The notes: a model not told the origin generated them from the sequence alone. DNA of 64,000 bases from Liolophura sinensis (GCF_032854445.1 NC_088302.1:49690046-49754045); one strand, 5' to 3'; positions 51,679-63,746 are shown, counted from the first letter of the stretch. Numbers and translations are program-made.

Positions 51679-54600
51679 TTAAATTTTTGTGGCTTTCTTC
51701 ATTGTCATAAATAAGCTGCCTATCCACACAGCCGAAATAATTCCTGAACAGCATGTAATTTGGTGATTTGAGTTTGTCTTAAAGCTTTGGAATGTTTGGT
51801 GTTTGTAAAGCCCATTTTGTGTTAACGTCAATTTTAAGTGTCAGATAAACAAAAAAAAACACAAATACCTTTTGTCTGAAGTTGCATTTTCTGTGTTTGT
51901 GAACAGTATCTGGCAAATGCATATCAGAATGTTTGTTGAAAGCTGTGTAAGGAAATTAGATTTTTCCTTCCTCTTTATAACAGTTACATTATGGTGATTG
52001 CGATTACAAATGTTCTGTTTAAAAATTTATGTAATTATGTCTGTTTTGTAATATAATTCATCGGCATCGGTATAACTTTTAAATCTCTTTGGAAGCTAAG
52101 CAGATGCCTGTAATAAAATTAGTATAAGAATGTTGTGGATAGATGCTAATTCATCCAAATTGCCATCAAAACATTATTAGGAAAACCCAAATTAATCTGC
52201 CTCTATGCAAGACTAATGATCATGATTATCACTGTGAAGTAATTTTTTCCTGCATAATACATCCATAATTGCATTATGTAATTGTTGTTGTTTTTTTCTC
52301 CTTTTACAAATTCATTTGCTGTAAAATTCTTTTTTTATGTTCATTGGAACTAAACTCATTATCCGTGGCTCAACTGAAATGTATTAGACAGCAAAAGACT
52401 CCAGCCTTATTTCAGTGGAAACTCATATGTTTACTTGTATAATTTCATGTGTCAACTCTTGATAAATTAGTAATACTTAAATAAATATTTATCAAGTTGC
52501 AGAAAAATCAAAGTTTTTGCTTGTGTATTGCTTGTGCATGGCTTGTGCATTAGACACTATTGTATTTCAACATTGTATGATGTTCAATGTACTTAAATTT
52601 CTATTTGCACGAAAACATTTTGCAGATGTGAGAGGTCTTTATCTGTAGATATGAAGAATGAAATGTAAAGGAAATCACAAAAGTCAAGGTTAGAAGTTCA
52701 CCTGTTTTACTTTGTTAAAGTATATACTTACATATACATTATTGGATAATACGGCCATTGACAGGGAGTTTATTAACTGTCTTAGTCCCAAAATTTTGCG
52801 GGTTCAATGGGTAACACCAATCAAATAAAAACACAAATTGCAAATATTGTGACAGGGCCTGGCCTAGAGAAATTAATCAAGCATATTTGATCAGATTCTG
52901 TTGTTCTGGAAATGTCATTGCATTCGGTGAACCTTTTGCTAGTGAGTGTGATATGAAAATTCACCGGAGGTAAACGGACACCAAAGGGTTAAATTCTTTC
53001 CTTCAATAGCTGATGAGCTAGGCTGGTAATCGGATAGGTCGTTGAGGTGGCCAGGGCTGGCTGTATGCTCGGATGAGCCCAGGCCTTAACCCGCTATTGT
53101 CTCCTTAACTGGGATGTTTATATCATGATGCTATTGATTGTATTCGGCCTCCATTCAGCATGGATTACTGTAATGCTTCTCCTGACATTCTCTTCTCCAT
53201 CATCGGTAAAGATCTACGAACCAACACAATAGTTATCCTTCGTACCAGGCGATACAGGCTGAGCTCAAAAGTACCTTTCTAGAATATACGAAAGAGTGCA
53301 GTGGCCTGCCCTTCCACCTCCCACTTTCCCTTCCACTTTCCAGACAGAGCGCCATCAATAGTTTGCCGTGGTGGTTGCCGTGGAAAAAGCATCCAGGTCA
53401 AGAGGTGGCGTAATTTCCAGCAAAGTTGGAATTAAGGAACCCATGAAGATTGTTTTCCATTCTTCACCAAATCGTTTGGCTTGCTCAGCAGTGTTGTGCT
53501 GGGTGTGCTTCTGTTTTCAGCAGCATTCTGAGAAAAGCTTGGCTCAGCTAGTAGTCTTTAGAAGACACAATTGTCATGGCAGGATTGCCAAAGGCACTTG
53601 GAGAGAAAACTTTGACTCACTGTTCAGCCAAACAAGTAATAAGCCATTGGGCATGCACGTCCTTCAACATCATTTCCAATATGGCCTTTCTGAAAAGTTT
53701 TCCCCTGGTCTGGTATTTACTAGTTTGGTTTCTTTTAATAACATCTGTAGCATTGAGCTTTCTGTAGGCTACTGGCACTGTAATCTTTTAATCTGATAAA
53801 ACAGTGGGTTTTGAAGTATGGACAGTGTTAACCATGAAAAGACAAAGGGATTTATCCTCATTAAATAGAGACTTTAAGGAAAATCAATTCAAATTCAGCT
53901 TATTTAATTTTTTTCTCCCCTGATGGTACTTTTATTGGTGCAGCTTAAGCTTAAGATTTACACAGGTGTGAAGACGGTGTATAGTTTTTTTACACCTGAG
54001 TCCTGAAGCTTTGTTATCAGTCATGAGATTGATGATTAATACATGGAGGTATTTGTGCAAATTTCAGAATGTGTCCATACATAGTCTTGAAGTTTGGTTC
54101 CATCTAATGTGAGATACGAGGAAATGTGGCAAGCAACTTTTGGTATGAAACCAGAATGAACAAATCTGACAAGCAAGCTGTAATTATGAAAAGAGTATAA
54201 AAGAAAAGTAAGCAGTTTAAATGCTGTGATTCTATGATGGATGGATGTCAGTGGCAGGAAGGCAGATTTTATGGGCTGTGTATTGGAAGGTACGGCCAAC
54301 AGTCTGTGGCAGTCTGTAAGCCCTTCCCTGAGAAATTCCCCCATATAAATGCTTGTCGATTTATGTGCCCGATATTTTACTGGCAGGATGAGAAGAGGAG
54401 CTGGCCACGTTGTCAGCATAGACTGAGTTAAGAGGTCACAGTGATTATTTAGCAGGCCATAAGCATGATTGTCGCAAGAAGTACTGGTCATTTACCAATA
54501 TCTACGATAACATCTCCAGCACATTTTGTCATAACTGTTTGATGGGAGTGCTTAAACCCCAGACTGCCTGAGGAATTATCTTTGACTCATTGCCAACACT

Positions 54601-57559
54601 TCGTTTTTACAAAACGGATTATGAAATATAAATGCTAGGAGATACCTTTAGGGTATATAGAAGCCTGGGTATAGAACTCTTGAATGAGTGTGGAGTTAGG
54701 CATGTGGCATGGTGTGCGCCTACAGTTACAGGGTGTGACGCCTCAGTAGCAATGGAAATATCAGCTCACCTACAGCAGGCGGTGTACGATGCTAGGAAGT
54801 GGCCACTGTTAAATGTTTCCTCTTCCTGTACTGCGGTCGTTGAATGGTGTTATTAGCCTGACAGACTTATGTCGAGCTTCCTGTTAGGCCAGCCTGTGAT
54901 TAAATGTAACAAGTTCTCATGCTATAATTTTCACCATTCACTCATCTGCCCCACTGCGTCTGCACCCAGAACACCTGAGGAAATGGGTCAGGTGGGTCCA
55001 GAGTATAATTAGTATATACACAAAGCTTCTTCATGAAATAAATGAAATAATTGGTAAATATGTGAAAACAGTTTTGAATTTACCAAGTGTGATGGTTTTG
55101 TATGATGTAATGTACTAAAATGGAGCCCTTCTTAATTTTTGTAAATTTTAAAAGATAATAATTTGCTGTTGTGCTGTGGTAACCCTCTGTACTGAATGGT
55201 TAATGTTTTATACACAGTTTTATTCAAATATAAACAGTTTGGTCATATTTCTGAGGAAAAATTGTTGACCAATTTTAGGCATTAAAGATGCATGCAAAAA
55301 GCAGAAAATATTTGCGGCATTGTAACAAACCTGTTGTAACGAGCTTAAAATGTGACGCTTTAGGCTCTAAAACTGTCAGAAAATAAATCATAAGCCAGAA
55401 ATGGACTATGTATTACAGTTTATTGCCAGGCTCAAATCTTCATGTCTTTTTTTGATGGCACTAGTGCTGTAACCTACTTGGCCGTCCAGCTGTGCAAGAT
55501 GCATTCAACGTTGTGCGAAGAAGTGATGAACCAGCCAGGAAAAAAATAGTGTAAAACAAATTGAGGTAGTTTGATAACATAGTCTGGAGGTCGGTTATGC
55601 AAACAGACATCAGATGAAGACTTTCAGGAATCAATGAAGGAAACTTGAGGGAAATGGATTTGGAATTGAAAAAAGGCAGCCATTGATGAATTGGCCTCTG
55701 TGCACTATTTCTAGGGTCTCCAGGCTTACTGTGGTCTAGGCTTGCTGTTGTGGTTTATTTGGAGAGAAAGCAAGTCGTCGCATTGTGCTAGCCAGAGTAC
55801 AGTAAGGGCAGCCCTAGACAGTGTACAATAATAACCATCCAGGCTCCAGATTCTATCCTAATGTCTGGCTATTTTTTTTTTTTTTTTAATATCTTGCTAT
55901 TTTATGATTATCTTGTCATTTTGTCCTATTTTTTCATATAACACGTATAAGCAACCTTAATTTGTGATGATAATAAATTAAAAGTGCCGTTGAATACCTT
56001 GAGCTGTTTAATGACGTGCCGTGTTCAGACATTTGCATTAATGCGGCGTATCCTATCAGCAGTTGTTATATATATAATTTAAGTGAAGTGCTATAGAAAT
56101 AACCTGTGAAATTATGGTTGAAAATTCCATTTTAATGAATTCAGTGTAATAGTTCAGTGAAAATAGACATTTGCAACCTTGTAATTAAATTTGTGACCTA
56201 TAGTACTTAAATTAGAAACTTGTAACCGTAACAGATGTTTTGCATGGATTAATATCCTTCCACACTCAATCCCCATCAAAGTTTACAAATACCAGTTAAT
56301 TTTCACCACCACTCAGGAGTTTTTCATTAAGTAATTCACAGTGCAGTCTTTTTATTCAGTAGTTTTTCGTATAATTTAATTACGTTCTAAATGTGACTGT
56401 TAACAAGGGCTATCTGGAAAATTGAGCTTTCCCAGGAATGTACAGTCTTATTTCTCATAAATGATCAACTGCAAATACTAACAGCTTTTCTGTCAAGGAT
56501 TTCCGATAAACTTACAACTCGGCAACTTTGTTTTCATCATGTAGGGTTTTCCTGCGAGTTCATAACTCCTGTGAATTAATTGATGGCGTGTGGCAGAAAA
56601 GTATTGATTTTTTCAAAAGCGCTGGTTTCAATGTGACGCAGGCTGATTAGTCTCAGTGTATTGCGACGAGTTCTCTTATTTTTAACTCATAAAACATGTA
56701 TTCTCTGCTGATGTGTATGCTGCCCTAAGAACACAAACAGATCATGAATGGATTTTTATAGTCTTCTTGACAGCAATTTAGACAGTGTGTTTGGCACCTT
56801 CATTATAAGTGCATTTCCTTGAAACCAGGCAAGTATGGACAAATGTTACATTTTAAATGTCATGATAAGCTGGATGTATGTACTCCGTGGTGTCTTTGTC
56901 AATCTATGATCAATCAATACCCAGATGCAGGATATCTGTTATTGATCTGAGAGTAACACCTGTGTTGTACAGCTTTTGATCAAAGCACGTAGAGCCCTAC
57001 AGGTGTGCATGTCTCTGCCTCCTACAGCCTCGGGCAGTATAACTGTTCTCAGAGCAATCAAATCACGTAGAATTGTAACATTTGCTGGATCTGACACTGC
57101 GAGAGTTGCGGGAGACCTCAATGAAATCTTCATTGTCTGGATTATTTGCCTGCAATGACTTCAAAGGAGACTGGAGTTTAAATCTTTTAGTATATTTTTA
57201 CTTAAGGCAGAATCAGTTCAGTGCTGTACATTTGTGTTATTGTACATTCTTAAATAGATGCATCGGTTGGTTGTGGTGAATTATTGAACGGTTCATTGGG
57301 ACATACCTAAAACAATATAAAGGGTTGATTGTATAAATATTGGCTGATGTTAGAGAGTAAATTCAAAGGCATTATGGGTGGATAGCTAGGATACCAATAT
57401 AGTATACATGTTCACCATGGTGTGATTTAGATATCCCGACAATCACAAACAATTTGTAACAATGCATAATCGTTAAATGCTCCAAGTTAGAAATATTCAG
57501 TTATCTTTTTACCAATATTTACAAAAGGTTGTTGGTTTACCCCAGACTCTCCAGTTTGG
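51679..57559. other. Non-coding, no recognisable gene
   Basis: AT-rich with a somewhat CpG-richer patch near 53180-53420. The two longest non-repetitive frames of the window are here: 142 codons on the plus strand (53368-53796) and 151 codons on the minus strand (54036-54491). Neither resembles a known family and the second overlaps a frame on the other strand, so I do not call them genes. A T16 tract lies at 55872-55887. Confidence 0.35.
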
Positions 57560-57665
57560 TTCACCTATAATCACCTATGACCGACATAGTACATGTATTA
57601 GTGAAAAATTCTTGAGTTTAATATTCAGAAACAATGAAATAAATTAATCAATCAAATCTGTTGCT
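57560..57665 (+). mobile_element. Diverged SINE-like fragment
   Basis: TATTAGTGAAAAATTCTTGA, followed after a gap by ATAAATTAATCAATCAAATC, keeps the order of the 3' part of the 18.6-kb SINE. The rest is too decayed to align. Confidence 0.35.
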
Positions 57666-58492
57666 GGTTTGAAAAATCAAATTTCATCAGCACCAAATTA
57701 ATCAGGTGTTGAAATCGGATTCAGAATCATTCGTATTATCTGCAAATCTGTCTGAAAAACACGTACCCCTTTTTTTTGTTACAAGCAATCAGTTCTGAAC
57801 AAAAAACAACGAACAAACCACTAATGCTATGTACAGTCAGTCATTCGTTGAAAAACAAAAAAACATGTTGAATTCCATAATACAGGTCATCTTCTTTCAG
57901 CCATATTGTTTCTTTGTTTTTTGTTCTTGTTGGGTTTTTTTTTCTAGACTTGGCCTTTACATTCTGTGCAGTATGTCTCTAACCCATCTCCACCATGTAC
58001 TGATTACTACTGTATTGTTACGTAAGCCAGAGCCATTGAGTGCTATGGAGAATGAGGAAATGTCTGTTATTCCCAAGACAAGTTATCTTCTAAAAGAACA
58101 TGACCTTTTCCAAAGCAACTGAGAACTGGAAAATAACATCATTTTCATGACCCTTTTTTTGGGTCACCCAGCTTTATTGTGTGTAGTTCGGTTGAGCAGA
58201 ATACCTGAGTTTCAATCCAACTGGACTGTGGGTCTAATGTGTTTGTATGTTTATTTGTGATTTTGGGTAATTCTACACCATTGATGTGTAATATATTGCA
58301 GTTATAATCAGTGTATATATATATATATATATTTTTTTTTTACCTAATTCTGTTATTCACCAGTTACGTGTGACCATTTGCCAATTATCACACTGTCGTT
58401 GCTGCTTTTACTCTCTGTGCTGTATATAGTGTTTTATACTTTCATAAAGATACAATGTTACACATTCAATCCGGAGGCTCATTTCCAGGTGC
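57666..58492. other. Non-coding with a TA microsatellite
   Basis: No exon was recognised. (TA)n runs from 58313 to 58332 and is followed by a T10 tract. Confidence 0.4.
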
Positions 58493-58645
58493 TATTATAG
58501 TTAAACACTTTATCCCAATTAGTCAACTACGTAACCTGAAGTATCGCCAGTTCATAGAACTGGTATTACCTGAAACTGTGGCTACAATTGGCAGTACTTC
58601 AGGTTATATAGTTGACTAATTGGGATAAAGTGTTTAGCTATAATA
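58493..58645. mobile_element. Hairpin MITE, 51-bp inverted arms
   Basis: The left arm (58493-58543) starts TATTATAGTTAAACACTTTA; the reverse complement of the right arm (58595-58645) starts TATTATAGCTAAACACTTTA. The arms match over 51 bp with about three mismatches. The 51-bp centre has its own small palindrome (CCAGTTC...GAACTGG). The whole unit of 153 bp would fold as one long hairpin, the usual architecture of a foldback or MITE element. There is no reading frame, and the superfamily is not determined; outer TA bases would fit a TA target site. Confidence 0.88.
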
Positions 58646-60930
58646 ACTCACATATATGCCAGAATTTCTACTTCTCTGTTTATCTTTATATAATGCCCCT
58701 TTGGGTTTGTTTGTCGCTGGGATATGTAACCATGTGATATCTCCAGAGGAAACCAATTAAATATGGTAAAGACTCATTAAATGTATATGTTACACTCTCA
58801 CCTCTTCTTGTCATGATGTCTTTTAAGAACACACTGCGTAAATCAATCTTTCTTAAAAATGTAACACTAGTAAATGGTATCACTTTGTAACACCTTGCTC
58901 AAGAACGCTTTTGCATGTATTCAAGGTGTTTATTCAAGCATATTCTGAGGGCATTATTCTGTGCAGACTGATAAAATTATACTTTATGTGAAGCCCTGAA
59001 ATTGGCAAATCCAATCAATGTAGTTTTGTCCCCAAAATCTAATTGTAAATGTACATAAATTGCCCTGAAAGTTGCTCTATAATGTTCAAAGTTCAGGAAT
59101 TAGGGTTGGCTACAGGTATATACTCGTGTTTATGTTTGCAGGAAATCGTATCATCCTGAATAAACTACCTGTATCACTCTTTGCCAGGCACCTAATAAGA
59201 GCTGGATTAAGATATACCACACTATTACAGGGCTGTAAACTGACTAGCCAACCAGTGTCAGAGGCTTAATTGGCATCCTGTTGAGTGACACATGTATATA
59301 CTCAAATTCCCAGGATACTTGGAAATGTATATAAATTAATCCCAAGATATTTTCACAAGCAAATTATGATAGATTCAACTATGGTCAGGTTGATTTACAG
59401 TTATGTTCTTGGTGGGCCTTCTTCTTAGACAGAAGGTTTCCTTATTGGTTGTTGGATCTTGATAATGAAATATGTACATGTATCTGTCAGGCAGATTTAA
59501 TACCAGTGATTGGTCAGTTGTAGTTATTATATGTATGCTGAAGAATTGTTCATATATAGTGATGACGATTTAGTTATATTGTTCTGTTTTAAATTTTTAT
59601 TCTTCAAAAATAGTAATAAATAAGAAAATGGTAATAAATAAAATTCTTGGAAACTGTGTTAGACTGTTTCTACTCTGCAGAATTTTGGATTATTTGATAG
59701 CTATAGGCAATAGTGTTGACCTGCTGGTACCTGTAAGCTGTATCTATTTAATGATAGTTTATGACAGTGTTCAACTGGGCTGGTTATTTTACTATCTTTG
59801 CTCTCTGTCCTGTCTAAGAGGGTGGTCCTTTTGGCCCGAGAATTTACTTCGCGCAGCTATCACCTGTCAGTACCAGATACCAGTCCTGAGGGTGCCAGGC
59901 ATGGCAGATAAACTCAGGAGAATAGCTGATACACGTTTTTACCCCACTGTGCCTCTTACCATAACATCGCAGAATCCAAAGATTGGCTGGCCTAAGCATA
60001 GGGGATATTAAAGGTTGTACACTCTTCTAAAATGTAGTGTAGGGTTTTCTCTATAAGGATCAGTCAACTTTTTTTTGGCTGCATATTAAACTGCAATATC
60101 TTGTATCTCCAAATGCATGTAACAATTACAAACTCCATGCAGTCGTACAGCAGTTGGGCTTTAGCAGCTATACATTGTAGTAAAATCAGCAAGAGCTCAT
60201 TAAGAACAGGTGACTCGTGTTGATCAAGACGTTGTGGTCTTTGGCCAGGAACGTGTTATACCACTGAGTCAGGGGTGTATCCACAGTAATCAAGTGATAA
60301 GTAGAATTCAGTTTGGAGTGTTAGTTTCCTTTTCTGTTGGGAGGCTCATCAGTTGAAGATGTGTCTATAGTATTACCTCAGGTGAGGCTGTCCTTGAACG
60401 AGGACAAATCCCGGTTTAGCGCACCAAAGCTCTCCAAAATAAAATAATCAATAACGAGACATTTGGAAACTACATAGCAAACGTGTGTGTAAGGTGTACA
60501 GACAGGCTGCCTATTTCAATGCCAGGGACCTGTTGAATAGCAGGACTGAATACTCTTGTACATGTACACATGTATATATGTTTAACCATTAATGCATATA
60601 TATGTGTAAATATACATGAAGCTAGCGGGTCATTGATTTATCAAATGGTTATTAAAGTCTTTGTACTCTTTGCTTTATAGACATGTTGTTTTCCTGCTTC
60701 AACAAGGCTTTCCATAAATCATTTTTGTATCCATGTACATATTGCAGTAATGTGAAGTATTTTTTATATGCTAGTCCCGATTGGATAGTGGACTGTATTT
60801 AGAAATATTAATTACCTTGTAAGATATCATTCTATATTGGTTATTTTCAATCATTCTGCTCATGGATTTGATGACTTTAGCCTGCAGGTGTTGTTTACCT
60901 GCAGATAAATTTCAGATCTTTTTCATCCTA
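58646..60930. other. Non-coding, nothing recognised
   Basis: AT-rich, with no recognisable exon. A 127-codon plus-strand frame at 59628-60011 has no family resemblance and no clear splice or promoter context. Confidence 0.4.
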
Positions 60931-61010
60931 ATGATAACCACCATCATACAAGAGAAAAATTCTTGAGTACAGCATAGATCCCACACACAAATCAAAGCAA
61001 ATGAACTAAT
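60931..61010 (+). mobile_element. Diverged SINE-like fragment
   Basis: ACCACCATCATACAAGAGAA followed by AATTCTTGAGTACAGCAT matches the CACCAT...TATAAGTG...ATTCTTGAGTACGGCGT order of the molluscan SINE, strongly decayed. Confidence 0.4.
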
Positions 61011-61014
61011 TTTC

Positions 61015-61348
61015 TGATGTGTTTTTGCATTCACAGAGCTCAGGAAGGGATCTAAACATGGCTTAAGTGTGAGGCATGATGAGGCCCATGTTTGCATAAC
61101 TCAGTCATGAGGCTCAATTTACTAGCAATTGATGTGTTTTCGTTTTCTTCAGGTTGAGGATTCAGGGTATGGAACATGACATATTTCACAAGAGCTTTAC
61201 AAGGGTCTACCTTAGCCAAGGACATGTTTATGTTTTCTCAGTCTTGCAGACACGGATCAACATGGATTAAGTGTATGATGCATGGTCTACCTCATGAGAT
61301 TGTTACAAGGCACTATCTTAATCATCTGACATGTTTATATGTTTTTAG
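61015..61348 (+). repeat. Decayed tandem copies of the TRPC start-exon boundary
   Basis: Three intronic segments resemble the real acceptor and start region. A pyrimidine/T-rich stretch and AG (at 61035-61036, 61151-61152 and 61240-61241) are followed after 20-23 nt by ATG (61058, 61176, 61262), and two of them continue with a TTAAGTGT version of the real TAAAGTGT. The real exon has AG at 61347-61348 and ATG at 61370, a 21-nt spacing. Two copies stop at the third codon (TAA). Copies are spaced about 90-115 bp. The block CATGTTTATGTTTTCTCAG near 61223 also matches CATGTTTATATGTTTTTAG before the real exon. Confidence 0.65.
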
Positions 61349-61369
61349 GGTTGAGGAGGGGATCTCAGC
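61349..61369 (+). other. TRPC: 5' UTR part of TRPC start exon
   Basis: The exon probably begins after the acceptor TGTTTTTAG at 61348. In the reading frame of the start codon there is a TGA at 61352-61354 inside these 21 bases, which supports the ATG at 61370 as the true start and implies that upstream exons of this transcript are non-coding or use another frame. Confidence 0.6.
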
Positions 61370-61786
61370 ATGGATAAAGTGTACCGTCTGTACCGGGACT
61401 CTCTCATGAATCCCCAGCGGCTCATGGACGAACTGGGGATGGACCAAGAAGGGGATTCGCTGGGGATGGGAGTGATACGCAAAGAGCTGGATCTCACCAA
61501 TGAGGAAAAGCAGTACCTGCTGGCAGTAGAGCGGGGAGACATTCCATCCACACGCCAATACCTCAACTCCATGCATATCACCAACTCCATCAACATCAAC
61601 TGTGTGGACCCACTTGGCAGGACAGCCCTCTTGATTGCCATAGAGAACGAAAATGTGGAAATGATCGAGTTGCTACTCAGTCACAATGTGGAGATTGGGG
61701 ATGCGTTACTTCACGCCATCAATGAGGAGAATGTGGAAGCTGTGGAGCTTATTCTGGTCCATCAAGTAGCCACCAAAGGAGAAGAG
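61370..61786 (+). CDS. TRPC: TRPC-family cation channel, first coding exon (residues 1-139)
   Basis: This exon encodes the cytoplasmic N-terminus of a canonical TRP channel, a tetrameric plasma-membrane Ca2+/Na+ channel usually opened downstream of phospholipase C. Residues 1-40 are a variable, Met- and acid-rich start. Residues 41-66 (LTNEEKQYLLAVERGD) match the conserved segment before the ankyrin repeats. Residues 74-132 hold ankyrin-repeat sequence, including ININCVDPLGRTALLIAIEN and a GDALLHAI helix. This wording is typical of TRPC4/5, TRPC1 and insect TRP-gamma rather than TRPC3/6/7. The exon is 417 bp (139 codons) and ends at consensus GTATGT in phase 0. The start was chosen because an in-frame stop precedes it inside the exon and the length before the ankyrin part is plausible. 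Family assignment is very secure; subtype is not. Confidence 0.95.
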
Positions 61787-62222
61787 GTATGTTTGATGAG
61801 GATGACCCTCTTTCCAAAGGCGTTATTAATATCTATGTTTACAAAACAGTACATTTGACTTCTGTACAACTGACTTGAAAAGTCATGTTAAATCATGATA
61901 TCAGGCCAAATTTGACTAATTAAATTAATTAACATTTGTACTGGTGTGATTGTAAATTTGTCTGCTTGGCTTGTAAATTTTATTTATTGTTGCAAGATTG
62001 TTTCTTACAAAATAACCTTACATGTGTTAAAACTGTGAATCTATTTAAGGGCATACATGTATGGTGTATGACACAACCAATCTCTTACTAATAAATAACC
62101 AACTTATGTCCTACTTGTTTACTTAAGCGAAACTGACCTACTCAGTTAGACTGGCTAATAGACAAGATGACTTCATAATTTCTCTGTCTGTTATCCCATA
62201 TCCTTGCTCGTGTCTGTTTCAG
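61787..62222 (+). other. TRPC: TRPC intron (436 bp)
   Basis: It starts with GTATGT and ends with a pyrimidine tract and TGTCTGTTTCAG. It joins two phase-0 exons whose protein context (GEE then SLMTSC...SFTPDITP) fits the family. It is AT-rich and contains no other feature. Confidence 0.9.
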
Positions 62223-62735
62223 TCCCTGATGACATCCTGTCCTTCAAGCTCATTCACACCAGACATCACGCCCATCATTCTTGCCGCACATCGGGACAAT
62301 TACGAAATTATCAAAATCTTACTGGACCGAGGCTACCGCATTCCCAAACCTCATGATGTACGTTGTAGTTGCAAATTGTGTATAGCAGCTTGTACCGATG
62401 ACATTTTAAGACATTCTCGTTCCCGCATCAATGCATATCGTGCCCTGGCCAGTCCGTCTCTGATTTGTCTGTCCAGCAAAGACCCTATATTGACTTCATT
62501 TGAATTAAGCTGGGAATTACGCCGCCTTAGCCGACTGGAAAACGAATTTAAAACCGATTATGAAAAACTGTCCAAAAAATGTCAGGATTTTGCTGTGGAT
62601 TTGCTGGAGCAAACTCGTGGGTCCAAGGAACTGGAGATTGTCCTTAATCACGATACGTCCAATCCGTCTGAAGAGCAAGGGGAACGCATGAAGCTGTCGC
62701 GGCTTAAACTAGCCATTAAGTTCAAGCAGAAAATG
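62223..62735 (+). CDS. TRPC: TRPC-family cation channel, second coding exon (residues 140-310)
   Basis: This continues the channel N-terminus in phase 0. Residues 147-180 ([16 protein letters not shown] and the following [12 protein letters not shown]) form the last ankyrin repeat. The TRP_2 region follows, with H183, C187, C189 and C192 in the spacing H-x3-C-x-C-x2-C. In TRPC4/5 and relatives these residues bind a structural zinc ion that links the N-terminus to the pre-S1 region. Then come the family signatures [16 protein letters not shown] and [17 protein letters not shown], and linker helices with [20 protein letters not shown] and ELEIVLNH. All zinc ligands are present and the frame is intact, so the gene looks functional. 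The exon is 513 bp (171 codons) and ends at GTGAGT. The six transmembrane helices, pore and TRP box must lie beyond the window. Confidence 0.95.
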
Positions 62736-63249
62736 GTGAGTACGCAAGAATAGCTGTGCAGAGATGGGCATTAGAGGGTGGCTACTTCTCGATTGCTTTC
62801 CTTGTAAAAACTACTGGCAATTATAGGAAAAGTTTTTAAGCTTCATTAAGAATGAACTAGAAAACCAGAAGTCCCACGGCAGATAGTGCAGTGTGTGTCT
62901 CTGAGTGCATCTGAGAACAGTTTTTAATGTTCAAGTCTTTCCCTCAGACAATCATTGGTCTTAATGACTATTTCTCATGCACACTATTAACTTTTGACCA
63001 ATGAGATTCCATGTTCAGAATCGAGCTATCACGGTGAATCCTTAAACAAGGAAGGTTGTCTAGGACGTTGTTGCAAAGAGCAGTATTGTATTTCCTCTAC
63101 GAAATGTTTACAGGTCAACTAATGTTGTCATAGAAGAAAAATAACCATCACAACAGTTTAATTAAAACATTAAAGTAAAAATAAATGTGATTGCTTACTT
63201 TTTCCTTCATATCATGAATATTATCAATATCATATTGTTGATGTACTGA
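62736..63249 (+). other. TRPC: TRPC intron, 5' part, unique sequence
   Basis: The intron begins GTGAGTACG at 62736 and continues past the window end. This first part has no repeats and no exon-like sequence. Confidence 0.75.
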
Positions 63250-63725
63250 GTGGTAGGTCACAGTATTACTGAGGCAATATGTGGAATGTTACAATGTGAT
63301 TTTGCTGAGGTGCTTTGTAGTAGGTTACATAGAGTATGATATCTGTGGGGTGTTGTGTGGTACATACAGTGTAGGTTACAGTGTTGCTGAGGTTGGGTTT
63401 TGAACATTCCACTATGATATTGCTGAGGTGTACTGTCTAATGTTGTAATGTGATATTGCTGAGGTGGCATGGTCGACCGCAGTATTACTGATTTCATATG
63501 TCAAACATTACAACAGGATATAGCTGAGGCACTGTACAGAATGTTACAATGTTGCTGAGATGGTCTGTGGTAGGTAACAAAATTGCTGAGCTTTCCTTTG
63601 GAATATTAGTGTATTTTATTGCTGAGGTGATGTGTGTGTGATGGTGTGGGGGGGGGAAGGGGCACATTAGAACACTGTTGAGATATTGTGTGTAATGTTA
63701 TGATGAATGTGCTGAGGTATGGTTT
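63250..63725. repeat. Degenerate intronic repeat with TTGCTGAGGT core
   Basis: The core TTGCTGAGGT or a variant (TTACTGAGGC, TAGCTGAGGC, TTGCTGAGAT, TTGTTGAGAT) recurs about a dozen times, typically with AATGTTACAATGTGATA before it and GTGTGGTAGGTTAC-like sequence after it. Spacing is irregular, roughly 30-50 bp. An interrupted G tract lies at about 63649-63661. This is an old array inside the TRPC intron, next to a younger one. Confidence 0.7.
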
Positions 63726-63746
63726 TGGAGGGTGGATTATTGTAAT

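Noticed and set aside
53368-53796. 142-codon plus-strand frame
   Set aside because: There is no recognisable family, no clear promoter or splice context, and a second overlapping frame exists on the same strand; its length is compatible with chance in 64 kb.
54036-54491. 151-codon minus-strand frame, the longest non-repetitive one
   Set aside because: No family resemblance and no supporting signals; it overlaps an open frame on the other strand.
59628-60011. 127-codon plus-strand frame with hydrophobic N-terminal half
   Set aside because: Hydrophobic runs are expected from T-rich DNA; no homologue or splice context is visible.
61176-61409. 77-codon frame over the TRPC start region
   Set aside because: It is out of frame with the channel, starts in one of the decayed exon-boundary copies and shows repeated peptide only because of those copies.
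61322-61641. Minus-strand frames of 84 and 98 codons opposite the TRPC exon
   Set aside because: They are antisense shadows of a securely identified exon.
63258-63497. Minus-strand frame rich in QQYH/TTP
   Set aside because: By-product of the TTGCTGAGGT-type intronic repeat.
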